Below are positions 23,585-31,551 of a DNA stretch of 64,000 nucleotides, piece after piece. Source of the stretch: JACVRW01 sp038323835 (GTDB lineage Bacteria; Actinomycetota; Thermoleophilia; Solirubrobacterales; Thermoleophilaceae); the NCBI GenBank assembly GCA_038323835.1, contig JBBQHI010000001.1, forward strand, positions 62,001 to 126,000, in the 5' to 3' direction. The notes beneath the pieces were generated by a model, which saw only the letters and a list, made by a program, of their open reading frames with translations, was not told where the DNA came from and did no database searches. Each line of letters opens with the position of its first letter. Within the stretch, counting starts at the first letter, position 1. The position numbers and the translations under genes are program-made.

Positions 23585-24552
23585 GCGTCCTCACCTACGC
23601 ACTCCATTACGAAGGCGAGTTCAACAAGAACTCGCTCGGTGCCGTGTCCGAGGGCGCCCGGCTCGCGAAGGAGCTCGGCGGCCAGGCCGGCGTTGTCGTG
23701 GTCGGCGGGGATGACCTCACCGACGAGCTCTGCGCCACGCTCGGCAAGTACGGCGCCGAGAAGGTCTACCGGGCCAAGGCGCCGGAGGGCCTGGGCGCAC
23801 CGGTGGTCGACGTGATGGCCAAGGTCATTCAGGACGAGGGCTACAAGTACGCGCTCTTCGGCGGCGGACTTCTGGGCTTCGAGATCGGCGCCGGGCTCAC
23901 CGCGCGTCTGCAGGCGGGCGTGACCATGGAGGTCACCGCCGTGAAGGTGCAGGACGGCGGCCTCGTGGCCGAGCGCCCGATCCTCCAGGACTCGGCCATC
24001 GTGGACGTGGCCTACGTGGGCGAGCCGGGCATCATCATCGGCCGCCTGAACGCGTTCGACACCCGCGAGCCCGGCGACGGCTCGGCCGAGGTGGTGGACG
24101 TGGACATCCAGCTCGAGGAGCACTCCACCAAGGCCACGATGGTCCAGCGCGGTGAGCAGCGCGGCGCGGACGTGAACATCGAGGACGCCGACATCCTCGT
24201 GGCCGGTGGCCGGGGTCTCGGCAAGGCCGAGGGCTTCGAGATGTGCGAGGCGCTGGCCGACGCGCTCGGCGGCGCAGTGGCCGCCACCCGCGCGGTGGTG
24301 GACGCCGGCTGGTACCCCTACGCCGCGCAGATCGGCCAGACGGGCAAGACCGTGTCGCCGAAGCTCTACCTGGCGGCCGGGATCTCCGGGGCCATTCAGC
24401 ACAAGGTGGGCATGCAGAGCTCGGAGAACATCGTCGCGATCAACAAGGACCCGAACGCGCCGATCTTCGAGTTCTCGGACCTCGGCGTTGTGGGCGACCT
24501 GAACAAGATCGTGCCCAAGCTCACCGAGGCCCTGAAGGCGAAGAAGGGCTAG
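23581..24552 (+). CDS. etfA: Electron transfer flavoprotein alpha subunit
   Basis: A 323-residue ETF alpha subunit. The N-terminal domain is typical (LTYALHYEGEFNKNSLGAVSE), and the C-terminal FAD domain carries ILVAGGRGLGKAEGF, AATRAVVDAGWYPYAAQ, IGQTGKTVSPKLYLAAGISG, AIQHKVGMQSSENIVAINKD and PIFEFSDLGVVGDL, the full set of FAD-binding segments. With EtfB it forms the soluble FAD/AMP heterodimer that passes electrons to the quinone oxidoreductase encoded next. The next GTG follows 5 bp after its stop. Confidence 0.96.
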   Translation: MSVLTYALHYEGEFNKNSLGAVSEGARLAKELGGQAGVVVVGGDDLTDELCATLGKYGAEKVYRAKAPEGLGAPVVDVMAKVIQDEGYKYALFGGGLLGFEIGAGLTARLQAGVTMEVTAVKVQDGGLVAERPILQDSAIVDVAYVGEPGIIIGRLNAFDTREPGDGSAEVVDVDIQLEEHSTKATMVQRGEQRGADVNIEDADILVAGGRGLGKAEGFEMCEALADALGGAVAATRAVVDAGWYPYAAQIGQTGKTVSPKLYLAAGISGAIQHKVGMQSSENIVAINKDPNAPIFEFSDLGVVGDLNKIVPKLTEALKAKKG

Positions 24553-24557
24553 CGCAC

Positions 24558-26279
24558 GTGGGCCACGCTCCGGACGAGTTCCCGCCGCCCGTCAAGTCCC
24601 CCGACGAGTTCGTGAAGACCTCGCTGGACGGGGAGGACGAGCGGATCGACATCGGCGTGGCCATCGTCGGCGGAGGCACGGCCGGGCTGGCCTGCGCCAA
24701 CCGCCTCCTCCAGTTGCTCGCGGACGACCCGCAGATGCTGGAGAGCCTGGGCGAGGTGCCGATCGCGGTGATCGAGAAGGCGAAGACGTGCGGCGGGCAC
24801 AACCTGTCCGGCGCCATCATGCGCCCGGGGCCGCTCGAGGAGCTGTTCCCCGACGTGAGCCGCGAGGAGTGGCGCAAGGAGGGGTTCGCCTTCGGTGAGG
24901 TCAAGAAGGAGGCGATCTACCTCCTGCCCAACGGCAAGACGAAGATCCGCATCCCCCCGCCGCCGCCCCAGCACAACAAGGGCAACGAGGTGGTCTCCGT
25001 GGCCGCGCTCTGCCGCTACATGCAGCGGCAGGCCGAGGACGCCGGCGCGTACCTGCTGACCGAGACGTCCGCGACGCAGCTGATCGTGGAGGACGGCGCG
25101 GTGAAGGGTGTCCGCTCCGGCGACAAGGGACGGGGCAAGGACGGCGAGCCGCTCGGCAACTTCGAGCCGGGCACGGACATCGCCGCCCAGGCGACCGTTC
25201 TGGCCGAGGGCTGCTGGGGCAACCTCACCGGTCCGGCCATCCGCGAGTTCAACCTCGGCGCCGACCGCGAGCCGATGGTGTGGGAGCTGGGCGTCAAGGA
25301 GGTCTGGAAGGTCAAGAAGCCGCTCGACCGGGTGATTCACACCCTCGCCGGCTGGCCGCTCAAGATCTCCGCCAAGTACCACCAGATCGGCGGCTCCTGG
25401 ATCTACCCGATGAAGGACGAGAAGACGGGCGACGACCTGGTGTCGATCGGCTTCGTGATCGACCTGGACTACGCGGACGCCACCACCTCCGCGCACGACC
25501 TGCTCCAGCAGTTCAAGACCCACCCGATGGTGCGCGACATCCTCGAGGGCGGCGAGCGCGTGTCCTGGGGCGCCAAGGCCATCCCGGCCGGCGGCTATTG
25601 GGCCGTGCCCAAGCTTTCCATGCCCGGCGCCGTGATCGTCGGCGACGGCGGCGGCCTGGTGAACCTGGCCGCGCTGAAGGGCGTGCACTACGCCATCAAG
25701 TCCGGGATGCTGGCCGCCGAGGAGATCTACCGCTCGCTGAAGGCGGGTAAGAACGACTTCTCCCAGTACGAGAAGGACGTGGACGAGTCTCTCATCGGCC
25801 GGGAGCTGTACGAGCAGCGCAACACGCGCCAGCCCTTCCAGATGGGTCTGATCCGCGGCGGCCCGCTGGTGAACCTGATGATCGCCACCAAGGGCCGCTT
25901 CCCCGGCGGACGCTGGAAGCTCCACCGCAACGACGCCCAGCCGATGTTCATCGGGAAGACGAAGAAGGGCTATCCGAAGCCCGACGGCAAGTACATCTTC
26001 GACAAGCTCTCGAGCGTCTTCATCTCGGGCAACGCCACCCGTGACGACGCGCCCAACCACATCCGCGTGCAGACGAACGTGCCGCGCGAGGTGGCCGAGA
26101 CGTGGCGGTGGATGTGCCCGGCCGGGGTCTACGAGATCCCGGACGACGCGCCCGAGGAGGGCAACGTGGACGTGATCGTGAACTACACGAACTGCATCCA
26201 GTGCGGGGCCATCACGGCCAAGGGCGGGCGGCTGACAACGCCCGAAGGCGGAGACGGCCCGCTGTACCAGAACACCTGA
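24558..26279 (+). CDS. ETF:quinone oxidoreductase-like flavoprotein
   Basis: A 573-residue homologue of ETF-ubiquinone oxidoreductase, the membrane-associated FAD/iron-sulphur enzyme that moves electrons from reduced ETF to quinone. The FAD loop is AIVGGGTAGLACANR (about 35-49); GGHNLSGAIMRPGPLEELFP and the region GAVIVGDGGGLVNLAALKGVHYAI are characteristic. The C-terminal iron-sulphur segment has Cys520 (WMCPAGVYEI), Cys546 and Cys549 (NCIQCGAIT). The position expected to hold the fourth ligand (Cys552) is Ile, so the cluster may not be a normal [4Fe-4S]. It starts at GTG 24558, 5 bp after etfA; the three genes form an operon. Family call firm, cluster state open. Confidence 0.88.
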   Translation: MGHAPDEFPPPVKSPDEFVKTSLDGEDERIDIGVAIVGGGTAGLACANRLLQLLADDPQMLESLGEVPIAVIEKAKTCGGHNLSGAIMRPGPLEELFPDVSREEWRKEGFAFGEVKKEAIYLLPNGKTKIRIPPPPPQHNKGNEVVSVAALCRYMQRQAEDAGAYLLTETSATQLIVEDGAVKGVRSGDKGRGKDGEPLGNFEPGTDIAAQATVLAEGCWGNLTGPAIREFNLGADREPMVWELGVKEVWKVKKPLDRVIHTLAGWPLKISAKYHQIGGSWIYPMKDEKTGDDLVSIGFVIDLDYADATTSAHDLLQQFKTHPMVRDILEGGERVSWGAKAIPAGGYWAVPKLSMPGAVIVGDGGGLVNLAALKGVHYAIKSGMLAAEEIYRSLKAGKNDFSQYEKDVDESLIGRELYEQRNTRQPFQMGLIRGGPLVNLMIATKGRFPGGRWKLHRNDAQPMFIGKTKKGYPKPDGKYIFDKLSSVFISGNATRDDAPNHIRVQTNVPREVAETWRWMCPAGVYEIPDDAPEEGNVDVIVNYTNCIQCGAITAKGGRLTTPEGGDGPLYQNT

Positions 26280-26322
26280 GGCCCGAGGAGAGCCGGGCCC
26301 CGCGGGGTATCGTGCCCGGCGG

Positions 26323-27669
26323 ATGCCCGCTCGCCGTGTCCTCGCCGCCGCCGTCGCACTGGCCTGCCTCTGGCTCGCGCCCGGCGCGGCGGCGAACCCG
26401 CTGAAGCTGGTCTCGCGCGCGAAGGTCGCGGACCGGCTCCACGAGCTCACCTTCACCACCCCGGCGCTGAGCAAGCCGACGAAGGTGCGGCTGCTGCTCC
26501 CGGCGGGCTACGACCCTCGGGCGGGGCGGCGCTACCCGGTGCTCCTGCTGCTTCACGGCGCGCTCGACGACTACACGTCCTGGACCCGTCCCGGGTCGGG
26601 CGAGGCGCGGGACATCACCCGCTTCCTGCCGCTGATCGTGGTCATGCCCGACGGGGGCCAGGGCGGGTGGTACACCGACTGGTACAACCGCGGAGCGGAC
26701 GGGCCGCCGCGCTGGGAGACCTATCACCTGCGCCAGCTCCTGCCGTGGGTGGAGTCGCACTACCGGGCCGTGGGCGCGCGCCGCGGGCGGGCCGTGGCGG
26801 GACTGTCGATGGGCGGCTTCGGCACGATGAGCTACGCCGCCCGGCACCCGGACGTGTTCAGCTCGGCGGCCGCGTTCTCGGGCGCGGTGGACGCCAACGT
26901 GCCCCCGGGCACGCCCGAGCCGATCGTGGACGGCAGCTCGTCGCTAGACGGCGGCAAGCCCGGAGACGTGATCGGCCGTCGGGCCGACAACGAGGTGCGC
27001 TGGCGGGGTCACAACCCGTGGGATCTGGCCTCCAACCTGCGCGGCATGGGCCTGTCGCTCCGCACCGGCAACGGCCTGCCCGGCGGCCCGTTCGACACCG
27101 GCACCACGCCCGACCTGATCGAGCAGATCGTGCACACGGAGAACCTGAGCTTCCACCGTCGCCTCGGAGCGCTTGGGATCGGACACGCGTTCGAGGACTA
27201 CGGGCCCGGCTTCCACCGCTGGCCGTACTGGAACCGATCGCTGCGGAAGACCCTGCCCGGGATCATGGCCCGCTTCCGGCATCCCCTCCGGCTTACCGGC
27301 CCGCTCTCCTACCGCTCCATCGAGCCCAGCTACTCGGTATGGGGCTGGAACGTGGACCTCCACCGGCGCGCGCTCGAGTTCAGCTCGCTGCGCATCGACG
27401 GCCGAAGCGGGTTCTCGCTCTCCGGCAGCGGCAGCGCCTCCGTGGCCACCCCCGCGCTCTACCGGCCGGGCGCCACCTACCGCGTGGTGGCCAGGTCGGC
27501 CCAGTCGGGCACCCGCCGCCTCGACCTGAGGGCGCGCGGCGGGCGCCTGCGGATCCCGGTGCGCCTCGGTCCCGCGAACCCAGCTCAGGAGCAGTTCACC
27601 GCCGGCGGCGAGCCCACGGCGGCCACGCGGGTGTTCACTACCGCGGTGAGGATCGGGCGCCTGGGGTAG
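26323..27669 (+). CDS. Secreted esterase D/antigen-85-like hydrolase
   Basis: A 448-residue exported esterase. A signal peptide (RRVLAAAVALACLWLAPGAAA, cut before NPLKL) precedes an alpha/beta-hydrolase domain of the esterase-D/antigen-85 type with LLLLHGALDDYTSW, MPDGGQGGWYTDWYN and the nucleophile elbow AGLSMGGFG (Ser about 165). A His in EDYGPGFHRWPYW is well placed as the base. The last 120 residues form an extra beta-rich domain (RALEFSSLRIDGRSGFSLSGS). In actinobacteria such enzymes act on wall lipids or acetylated polymers; the substrate is unknown. A TATCGT box ends 9 nt before ATG 26323. Confidence 0.85.
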   Translation: MPARRVLAAAVALACLWLAPGAAANPLKLVSRAKVADRLHELTFTTPALSKPTKVRLLLPAGYDPRAGRRYPVLLLLHGALDDYTSWTRPGSGEARDITRFLPLIVVMPDGGQGGWYTDWYNRGADGPPRWETYHLRQLLPWVESHYRAVGARRGRAVAGLSMGGFGTMSYAARHPDVFSSAAAFSGAVDANVPPGTPEPIVDGSSSLDGGKPGDVIGRRADNEVRWRGHNPWDLASNLRGMGLSLRTGNGLPGGPFDTGTTPDLIEQIVHTENLSFHRRLGALGIGHAFEDYGPGFHRWPYWNRSLRKTLPGIMARFRHPLRLTGPLSYRSIEPSYSVWGWNVDLHRRALEFSSLRIDGRSGFSLSGSGSASVATPALYRPGATYRVVARSAQSGTRRLDLRARGGRLRIPVRLGPANPAQEQFTAGGEPTAATRVFTTAVRIGRLG

Positions 27670-27736
27670 CTGCTCCCGGCGTCTACTGCGTCTGGGTGGG
27701 AGGCGGCGTCTGTTACACCGACCCGGCTTGGGTCAG

Positions 27737-27787
27737 GGGGGTTTGGCGCTTTATGCACCCATACGATGCATAAAGCGCCAAACCCCC
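27737..27787. repeat. Perfect 21-bp inverted repeat (bidirectional terminator or mobile palindrome)
   Basis: The 21-nt arms (27737-27757 and 27767-27787, inner ends ...TTTATGCA and TGCATAAA...) are exact complements around a 9-nt loop CCCATACGA. It lies between the convergent esterase and Lrp-like genes, where a two-way terminator is expected. No T tract follows on either strand and the arms contain an AT-rich stretch unusual for this genome, so a mobile palindromic element is an alternative. Confidence 0.75.
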
Positions 27788-27859
27788 TCGGGGCCCGTGA
27801 CGGCAGCGTTACGAGGGTGAAGGCCACGCGACGAGGTCGGCGTCCGCCTGCGGGCGGGG

Positions 27860-28135
27860 TCACTCCCCGATGGAGAACATCGCCTCGAGGTCGTGCCGGG
27901 AGAACACCTCGAAGGCCATCATCGTCTGCGTGCGCTCGATCCCCGGGATGCGCCCGAGGCCGCCTGTCACCACGTCGGCTAGCTGCTCCTGGTTGGGCAC
28001 GCGCACCATGGCCACGAAGTCCCAGTCGCCGGTGACCGAGTAGGCCTCGGCCACTCCCTCCACGTCGGCGAGCGTGCCGCCGAGCGTCGGCAGGGCTTCG
28101 TGGGTGGCCTTGACGAGCACGATCGCGTGGGTCAT
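27860..28135 (-). CDS. Stand-alone Lrp/AsnC ligand-binding (RAM) domain protein
   Basis: A 91-residue protein consisting only of the effector-binding domain of Lrp/AsnC regulators: AIVLVKATHEALPTLGGTLADVEGVAEAYSVTGDWDFVAMVRVPN, with the characteristic V-x-G-x-x-D-x-x-x-x-V pattern, then RIPGIERTQTMMAFEVFS. There is no helix-turn-helix, so it cannot bind DNA alone. Such SraP/'RAM-only' proteins sense amino acids or interact with full-length Lrp relatives. The start (complement of 28133-28135) lies 12 bp from the proposed gpsA start, so the two are divergent. Confidence 0.85.
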   Translation of the reverse strand: MTHAIVLVKATHEALPTLGGTLADVEGVAEAYSVTGDWDFVAMVRVPNQEQLADVVTGGLGRIPGIERTQTMMAFEVFSRHDLEAMFSIGE

Positions 28136-28147
28136 CGCGGCAACGGT

Positions 28148-29338
28148 ATGGCATGGTGCGGTGCTCGGTGGATTGCATGGGCTGCGCTTCCCGCCACCGA
28201 TCGACCTGCGCTCCTCCCTCGGCCGCACCGGACCGAGCGGTGGCGATACCGTGCGGCCATCCGTCCGCCCGGCCAGCATCCTCGCCGCGTCACCGTCGTG
28301 GGCGCCGGCTCGTTCGGCACCGCCGTGGCACTGCTGCTGGAGCGGGCCGGGCTGCGTACCACGCTGCTCTGCCGTACCGCCGAGCAGGCGAAGGAGCTTG
28401 CGCAGACCCGGCGCAACGAGCGCTACCTGCCCGGGGTCGAGTTGCCGCGCGACCTGCGGGTGCATGCCCTGGGGGCCGATCGCGACGACCTGGCCAAGGC
28501 CGATCTCGTGTTCCTGGGGGTTCCCTCGAAGGGCATCGCCGAGGCCATCTCCGAGCTGGATCGGCTCGGGGTGTCGGAGCGTGCGGGCATTGTCTCCATG
28601 GCCAAGGGCCTCGTGCCCCCCGACGGGACGCCGCCGGCGGTGGCGCTCGAGGCCGTGTTCGGCAGCGACCGGGTGGCCTGCGTGGGCGGGCCCGCGCACG
28701 CCCGGGAGATGGTGGAGACCGGCGGCGGCCTGGTGTGCGCGTCCCGGTCGGAGGTCCTCGCTCACGGAGTGGCCGAGGCGTTCCAGACGGCCGGTGTGGT
28801 GTGCGAGGTCTCGGACGACCCGGTGGGCGTGGAGTTGGCCGGGGTGGCCAAGAACGCCGCCGCGGTGGCCGTGGGCGCCACCCAGGCGCAGGGGCTCAAC
28901 GCCGCCGGGATGGCGGCGGCCGACATCTTCCTCGAGGTGCTCTCGCTGGCGGCGCTCAGCGGCGGGCAGGCGCGCACGTTCGTGGGGCGGGCCGGCACCG
29001 GCGATCTCGTGGCCACGGCCCTCGCCCCGAGCTCTCGTAACCGCACGGCCGGCGAGCTGCTGGCGCAGGGCGTGCCCGGGGCGGAGATCCCGGAGCGCGT
29101 CGGGCAGGCCGTGGAGGCGCTCGAGACCGTGCGCCTGCTGGCCCAGGCGATCGAGCGCGAGGGGCTGGAGGCGCCGGTCACCTCCGCCCTCGCACACCTG
29201 ATCGAGGGCACCCTCCCGCTGGACGACTGGATCTCGATGGTGAGGGCCAAGCAGCCCGCCCCGGCGCGCTTCCGGAGCCCCCGCACCTGGTGGACCCGCC
29301 TGCGCGATTGGGTGCGCCTGCGCTTCGGCAGGGCGTGA
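28148..29338 (+). CDS. gpsA: NAD(P)-dependent glycerol-3-phosphate dehydrogenase
   Basis: A GpsA homologue that reduces dihydroxyacetone phosphate to sn-glycerol 3-phosphate for phospholipid synthesis. The dinucleotide loop is VVGAGSFGTAVALLLERAG; ADLVFLGVPSKGIAEAI, SMAKGLVPPDG, ACVGGPAHAREM and the catalytic region GVELAGVAKNAAAVAVG (containing the active-site Lys) with GRAGTGDLVATAL follow family order. From ATG 28148 the protein has about 48 residues before the Rossmann fold, more than usual, so the true start is uncertain; no ATG, GTG or TTG was noticed closer to VTVVGAG in this frame. A basic tail (TWWTRLRDWVRLRFGRA) is also longer than in most GpsA. Confidence 0.87.
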   Translation: MAWCGARWIAWAALPATDRPALLPRPHRTERWRYRAAIRPPGQHPRRVTVVGAGSFGTAVALLLERAGLRTTLLCRTAEQAKELAQTRRNERYLPGVELPRDLRVHALGADRDDLAKADLVFLGVPSKGIAEAISELDRLGVSERAGIVSMAKGLVPPDGTPPAVALEAVFGSDRVACVGGPAHAREMVETGGGLVCASRSEVLAHGVAEAFQTAGVVCEVSDDPVGVELAGVAKNAAAVAVGATQAQGLNAAGMAAADIFLEVLSLAALSGGQARTFVGRAGTGDLVATALAPSSRNRTAGELLAQGVPGAEIPERVGQAVEALETVRLLAQAIEREGLEAPVTSALAHLIEGTLPLDDWISMVRAKQPAPARFRSPRTWWTRLRDWVRLRFGRA

Positions 29339-29355
29339 GTAGAATCGATACGACG

Positions 29356-29562
29356 ATGAAGACGGAAATCCATCCCGAGTACGTCCCGGCACACGTGCGC
29401 TGCACCTGCGGCAACGAGTTCTGGACACGGTCCACCAAGGGCGAGCTCCACGTGGAGATCTGCTCGGCCTGCCACCCGTTCTACACGGGCAAGCAGAAGC
29501 TGGTGGACACGGGCGGCCGGGTGGAGCGCTTCCGCCGCCGCGCAGCGCGCAGTCGCGGCTAA
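29356..29562 (+). CDS. rpmE: 50S ribosomal protein L31
   Basis: A 68-residue L31 of the zinc-binding type: CTCGN and CSACH supply the Cys ligands, and HPFYTGKQKLVDTGGRVERF is the family signature. The C-terminus ends in a basic stretch (RRRAARSRG). A TAGAAT box (29340-29345) ends 10 nt before the ATG. In related genomes rpmE normally lies beside DUF1385, prfA and prmC; here prfA is 16 kb away, beyond the hydrogenase island. Confidence 0.96.
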   Translation: MKTEIHPEYVPAHVRCTCGNEFWTRSTKGELHVEICSACHPFYTGKQKLVDTGGRVERFRRRAARSRG

Positions 29563-29576
29563 ACAGCGCAACTCCC

Positions 29577-29603
29577 TGCCTCTGAGACTGTTCTCACGAG
29601 GCA
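29577..29603 (+). promoter_or_regulatory. Hairpin over the start codon of the CARDB gene
   Basis: TGCCTCTGAGA, loop CTGT, TCTCA(C)GAGGCA form an 11-bp stem with one bulged C, beginning 15 nt after the rpmE stop and ending on the A of ATG 29603. It may end rpmE transcription or hide the downstream start codon. No T tract follows. Confidence 0.5.
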
Positions 29604-30367
29604 TGGCCAGACGACTCGTACCGATCCTCGCCGCCGCTCTCGTGGCGGCGGCTGCCGCGATCCCCGCGGTGGCGTCGGCCCATCCCCTGGGCGCGCCCGC
29701 CGCGTGGACGTCGGTGGCCAGGGTGTCGCGCTGCTCCACCGTCCTCGACGAGGCTGTCTTCCAGGGCCGGATGCGAAAACGGCCGGGGACCCACCGTATG
29801 GCCATGCGCTTCACCCTCCTCCAGCGCACCGGGCTCGACCCGGCCTACACGCCCGTGGCCGCTCCCGGGCTCGGCAAGTGGCGCAGGTCGCGGGTCGGCG
29901 TGGGCGGGTTCGGCTACAAGCAGGCGGTGCGCAACCTGGCCGACGGCGCCCTCTACCGGGTGCGGGTGGACTTCCGCTGGCTGGACGGGAACGGGAAGCT
30001 GCTCGCCCAGGCCCGCCGGAAGTCGGCCACCTGCCCCGAGCGCGACGTTCTTCCCAACCTCCGAGTGAAGTTCGTGGGCGTCTACCACACCTCCGCGCCG
30101 GCCACCGACCGCTACGCCATTCGCGTCACCAACTTCGGAGGCGCCTCCGCCCAGGGGGTGCTCACGCGGCTCTCAGTAGACGGCGAGGTGGCGGCCAGCG
30201 GGACCTTCGGCGCGCTCGCGGCGAAGAGCTCGGTGAAGCTCGTGCTGCGCGGGCCGGAGTGCCAGGACTTCGTGCAGGCGCACGTCGATCCGGACAGCCT
30301 GATTGCCGAGTCCGTCGAGACGGACAACGGCCAGCTCAGGGCCTGCTCCGCACTCAGGTCGCTCTGA
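29603..30367 (+). CDS. Secreted protein with CARDB-like domain
   Basis: A 254-residue exported protein. The signal peptide is residues 1-26 (VPILAAALVAAAAAIPAVASA). The first domain (about 30-150) has two Cys and a beta-rich pattern I do not recognise. Residues about 152-250 form a CARDB-type Ig fold: LRVKFVGVYHTSAPATDRYA, RVTNFGGASAQGVLTRLSVDG and AHVDPDSLIAESVETDNGQL, the last being the V-D-x-x-x-x-I-x-E-x-x-E-x-D-N signature. Such domains mediate adhesion or assembly outside the cell. Specific function unknown. Confidence 0.75.
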   Translation: MARRLVPILAAALVAAAAAIPAVASAHPLGAPAAWTSVARVSRCSTVLDEAVFQGRMRKRPGTHRMAMRFTLLQRTGLDPAYTPVAAPGLGKWRRSRVGVGGFGYKQAVRNLADGALYRVRVDFRWLDGNGKLLAQARRKSATCPERDVLPNLRVKFVGVYHTSAPATDRYAIRVTNFGGASAQGVLTRLSVDGEVAASGTFGALAAKSSVKLVLRGPECQDFVQAHVDPDSLIAESVETDNGQLRACSALRSL

Positions 30368-30421
30368 GACGCGACCGGGCGGCCGGCCGAATTCAGCTTC
30401 GGGAGCGGACGCGCCGATACG

Positions 30422-31462
30422 ATGGGTGAGGTGAGCGCTTCTCCGTCGACGAATGGCGCCGCCCCGCCGCGCCCCGCGCGGCAGGCGGTGGGCGACGCCC
30501 CGATCGGCGGCCAGGCCGTCCTCGAGGGAGTGATGATGCGCGGCGTGTCCACCTGGGCCGTGGCCGTGCGCAAGCCCTCGGACGCGCAGATGGCCGAGGG
30601 CGGCCCGGACTCCCAGGAGGGCGCGAAGGGTGAGATCGAGGTCACGTCCGAGCCGCTGGTGTCGTGGGCCAAGCGCCACCGCGTCTACCGCCTGCCCATC
30701 ATCCGCGGCGTGGTGGCCCTCGGCGAGTCGCTCAGCATCGGCTTCAAGGCGCTCGGCATCTCGGCCAACGCCCAGATCCCGCCCGACGAGCAGGGCGAGC
30801 AGAAGGAGCTTGGCGGAGGCGCCTGGGCGGGAACGGTGGCGTTCGCGCTGCTGTTCGCGGTCGGCCTCTTCTTCCTGCTGCCTGCCGGCCTCACCAACCT
30901 CTTCCGCGACGACATCCCGAACGGTGTGACGTTCGTGGTGATCGAGAAGCTCATACGCATCTCGATCTTCCTTCTCTACCTCTGGCTGATCTCACGCATG
31001 CGCGACCTCGAGCGGGTGTTCGAGTACCACGGGGCCGAGCACAAGACGATCTCCTGTTACGAGGCGGGGGAGGAGCTCACCCCCGAGAACGCCCAGAAGT
31101 TCTCCCGCTTCCACCCGCGCTGCGGCACCAGCTTCCTGCTGCTGGTGATGATCGTGGCCATCTTCGTTTTCGCTCCGTTCGGCAAGCTCGACTGGCAGTG
31201 GCTGTTCGTCTCCCGCGTGCTCGGGATTCCGGTAGTGGCCGGAATTGCGTTCGAGCTGATCAAGTGGTTCGGGCGCAATCGCGCCAAGCCGTGGGCCCGC
31301 GCGCTCATGTGGCCGGGCATGCAGCTTCAGCGCCTCACCACCCGCGAGCCCGACCTCTCGCAGCTCGCCGTGGCCATCGCCGCTCTGGATGCCGTTCTGC
31401 AGGTGGAGAATCCCCGCGAGGCCGCGGCCGAGGACCTCATCGGCATGGAGGTCGTGGCCTAA
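30422..31462 (+). CDS. DUF1385 (YqhQ-like) membrane protein
   Basis: A 346-residue member of the DUF1385 family. The signature IGGQAVLEGVMMRG is near the N-terminus, GVVALGESLSIGFKAL follows, and there are about four membrane helices (WAGTVAFALLFAVGLFFLLPAG, IRISIFLLYLWLISR, TSFLLLVMIVAIFVFAPFG, VLGIPVVAGIAFELI). EYHGAEHKTISCYE and FHRFHPRCGTSFLL-type blocks (here SRFHPRCGTSFLL) are conserved and metal-ligand-like. Function is not established. ATG 30422 overlaps a TACGAT -10-like box (30418-30423); if transcription starts there, the true start is GTG 30431 (MSASPSTNG). It is the last gene of the rpmE neighbourhood before the hydrogenase island. Confidence 0.88.
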   Translation: MGEVSASPSTNGAAPPRPARQAVGDAPIGGQAVLEGVMMRGVSTWAVAVRKPSDAQMAEGGPDSQEGAKGEIEVTSEPLVSWAKRHRVYRLPIIRGVVALGESLSIGFKALGISANAQIPPDEQGEQKELGGGAWAGTVAFALLFAVGLFFLLPAGLTNLFRDDIPNGVTFVVIEKLIRISIFLLYLWLISRMRDLERVFEYHGAEHKTISCYEAGEELTPENAQKFSRFHPRCGTSFLLLVMIVAIFVFAPFGKLDWQWLFVSRVLGIPVVAGIAFELIKWFGRNRAKPWARALMWPGMQLQRLTTREPDLSQLAVAIAALDAVLQVENPREAAAEDLIGMEVVA

Positions 31463-31473
31463 CACGCCGCAAA

Positions 31474-31521
31474 TTAGGGTCCCCTAACTGGGTTGAACCG
31501 CTCCCCCAAGAGTGGTAGACC
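31474..31521 (+). promoter_or_regulatory. Hydrogenase operon promoter with upstream palindrome
   Basis: TTGAAC (31493-31498), 17 nt, TAGACC (31516-31521). Five nt upstream of the -35 box is the palindrome TTAGGG-TC-CCCTAA (31474-31487), a candidate operator, and GGTTGAACC across the -35 box is also self-complementary. The -10 box and following CGCAGTA/CACTGGG match the promoter at 12175. GGGGAGG lies about 10 nt before the hypC GTG. Confidence 0.65.
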
Positions 31522-31551
31522 ACGCAGTATCACTGGGGAGGGTCGATAGCG

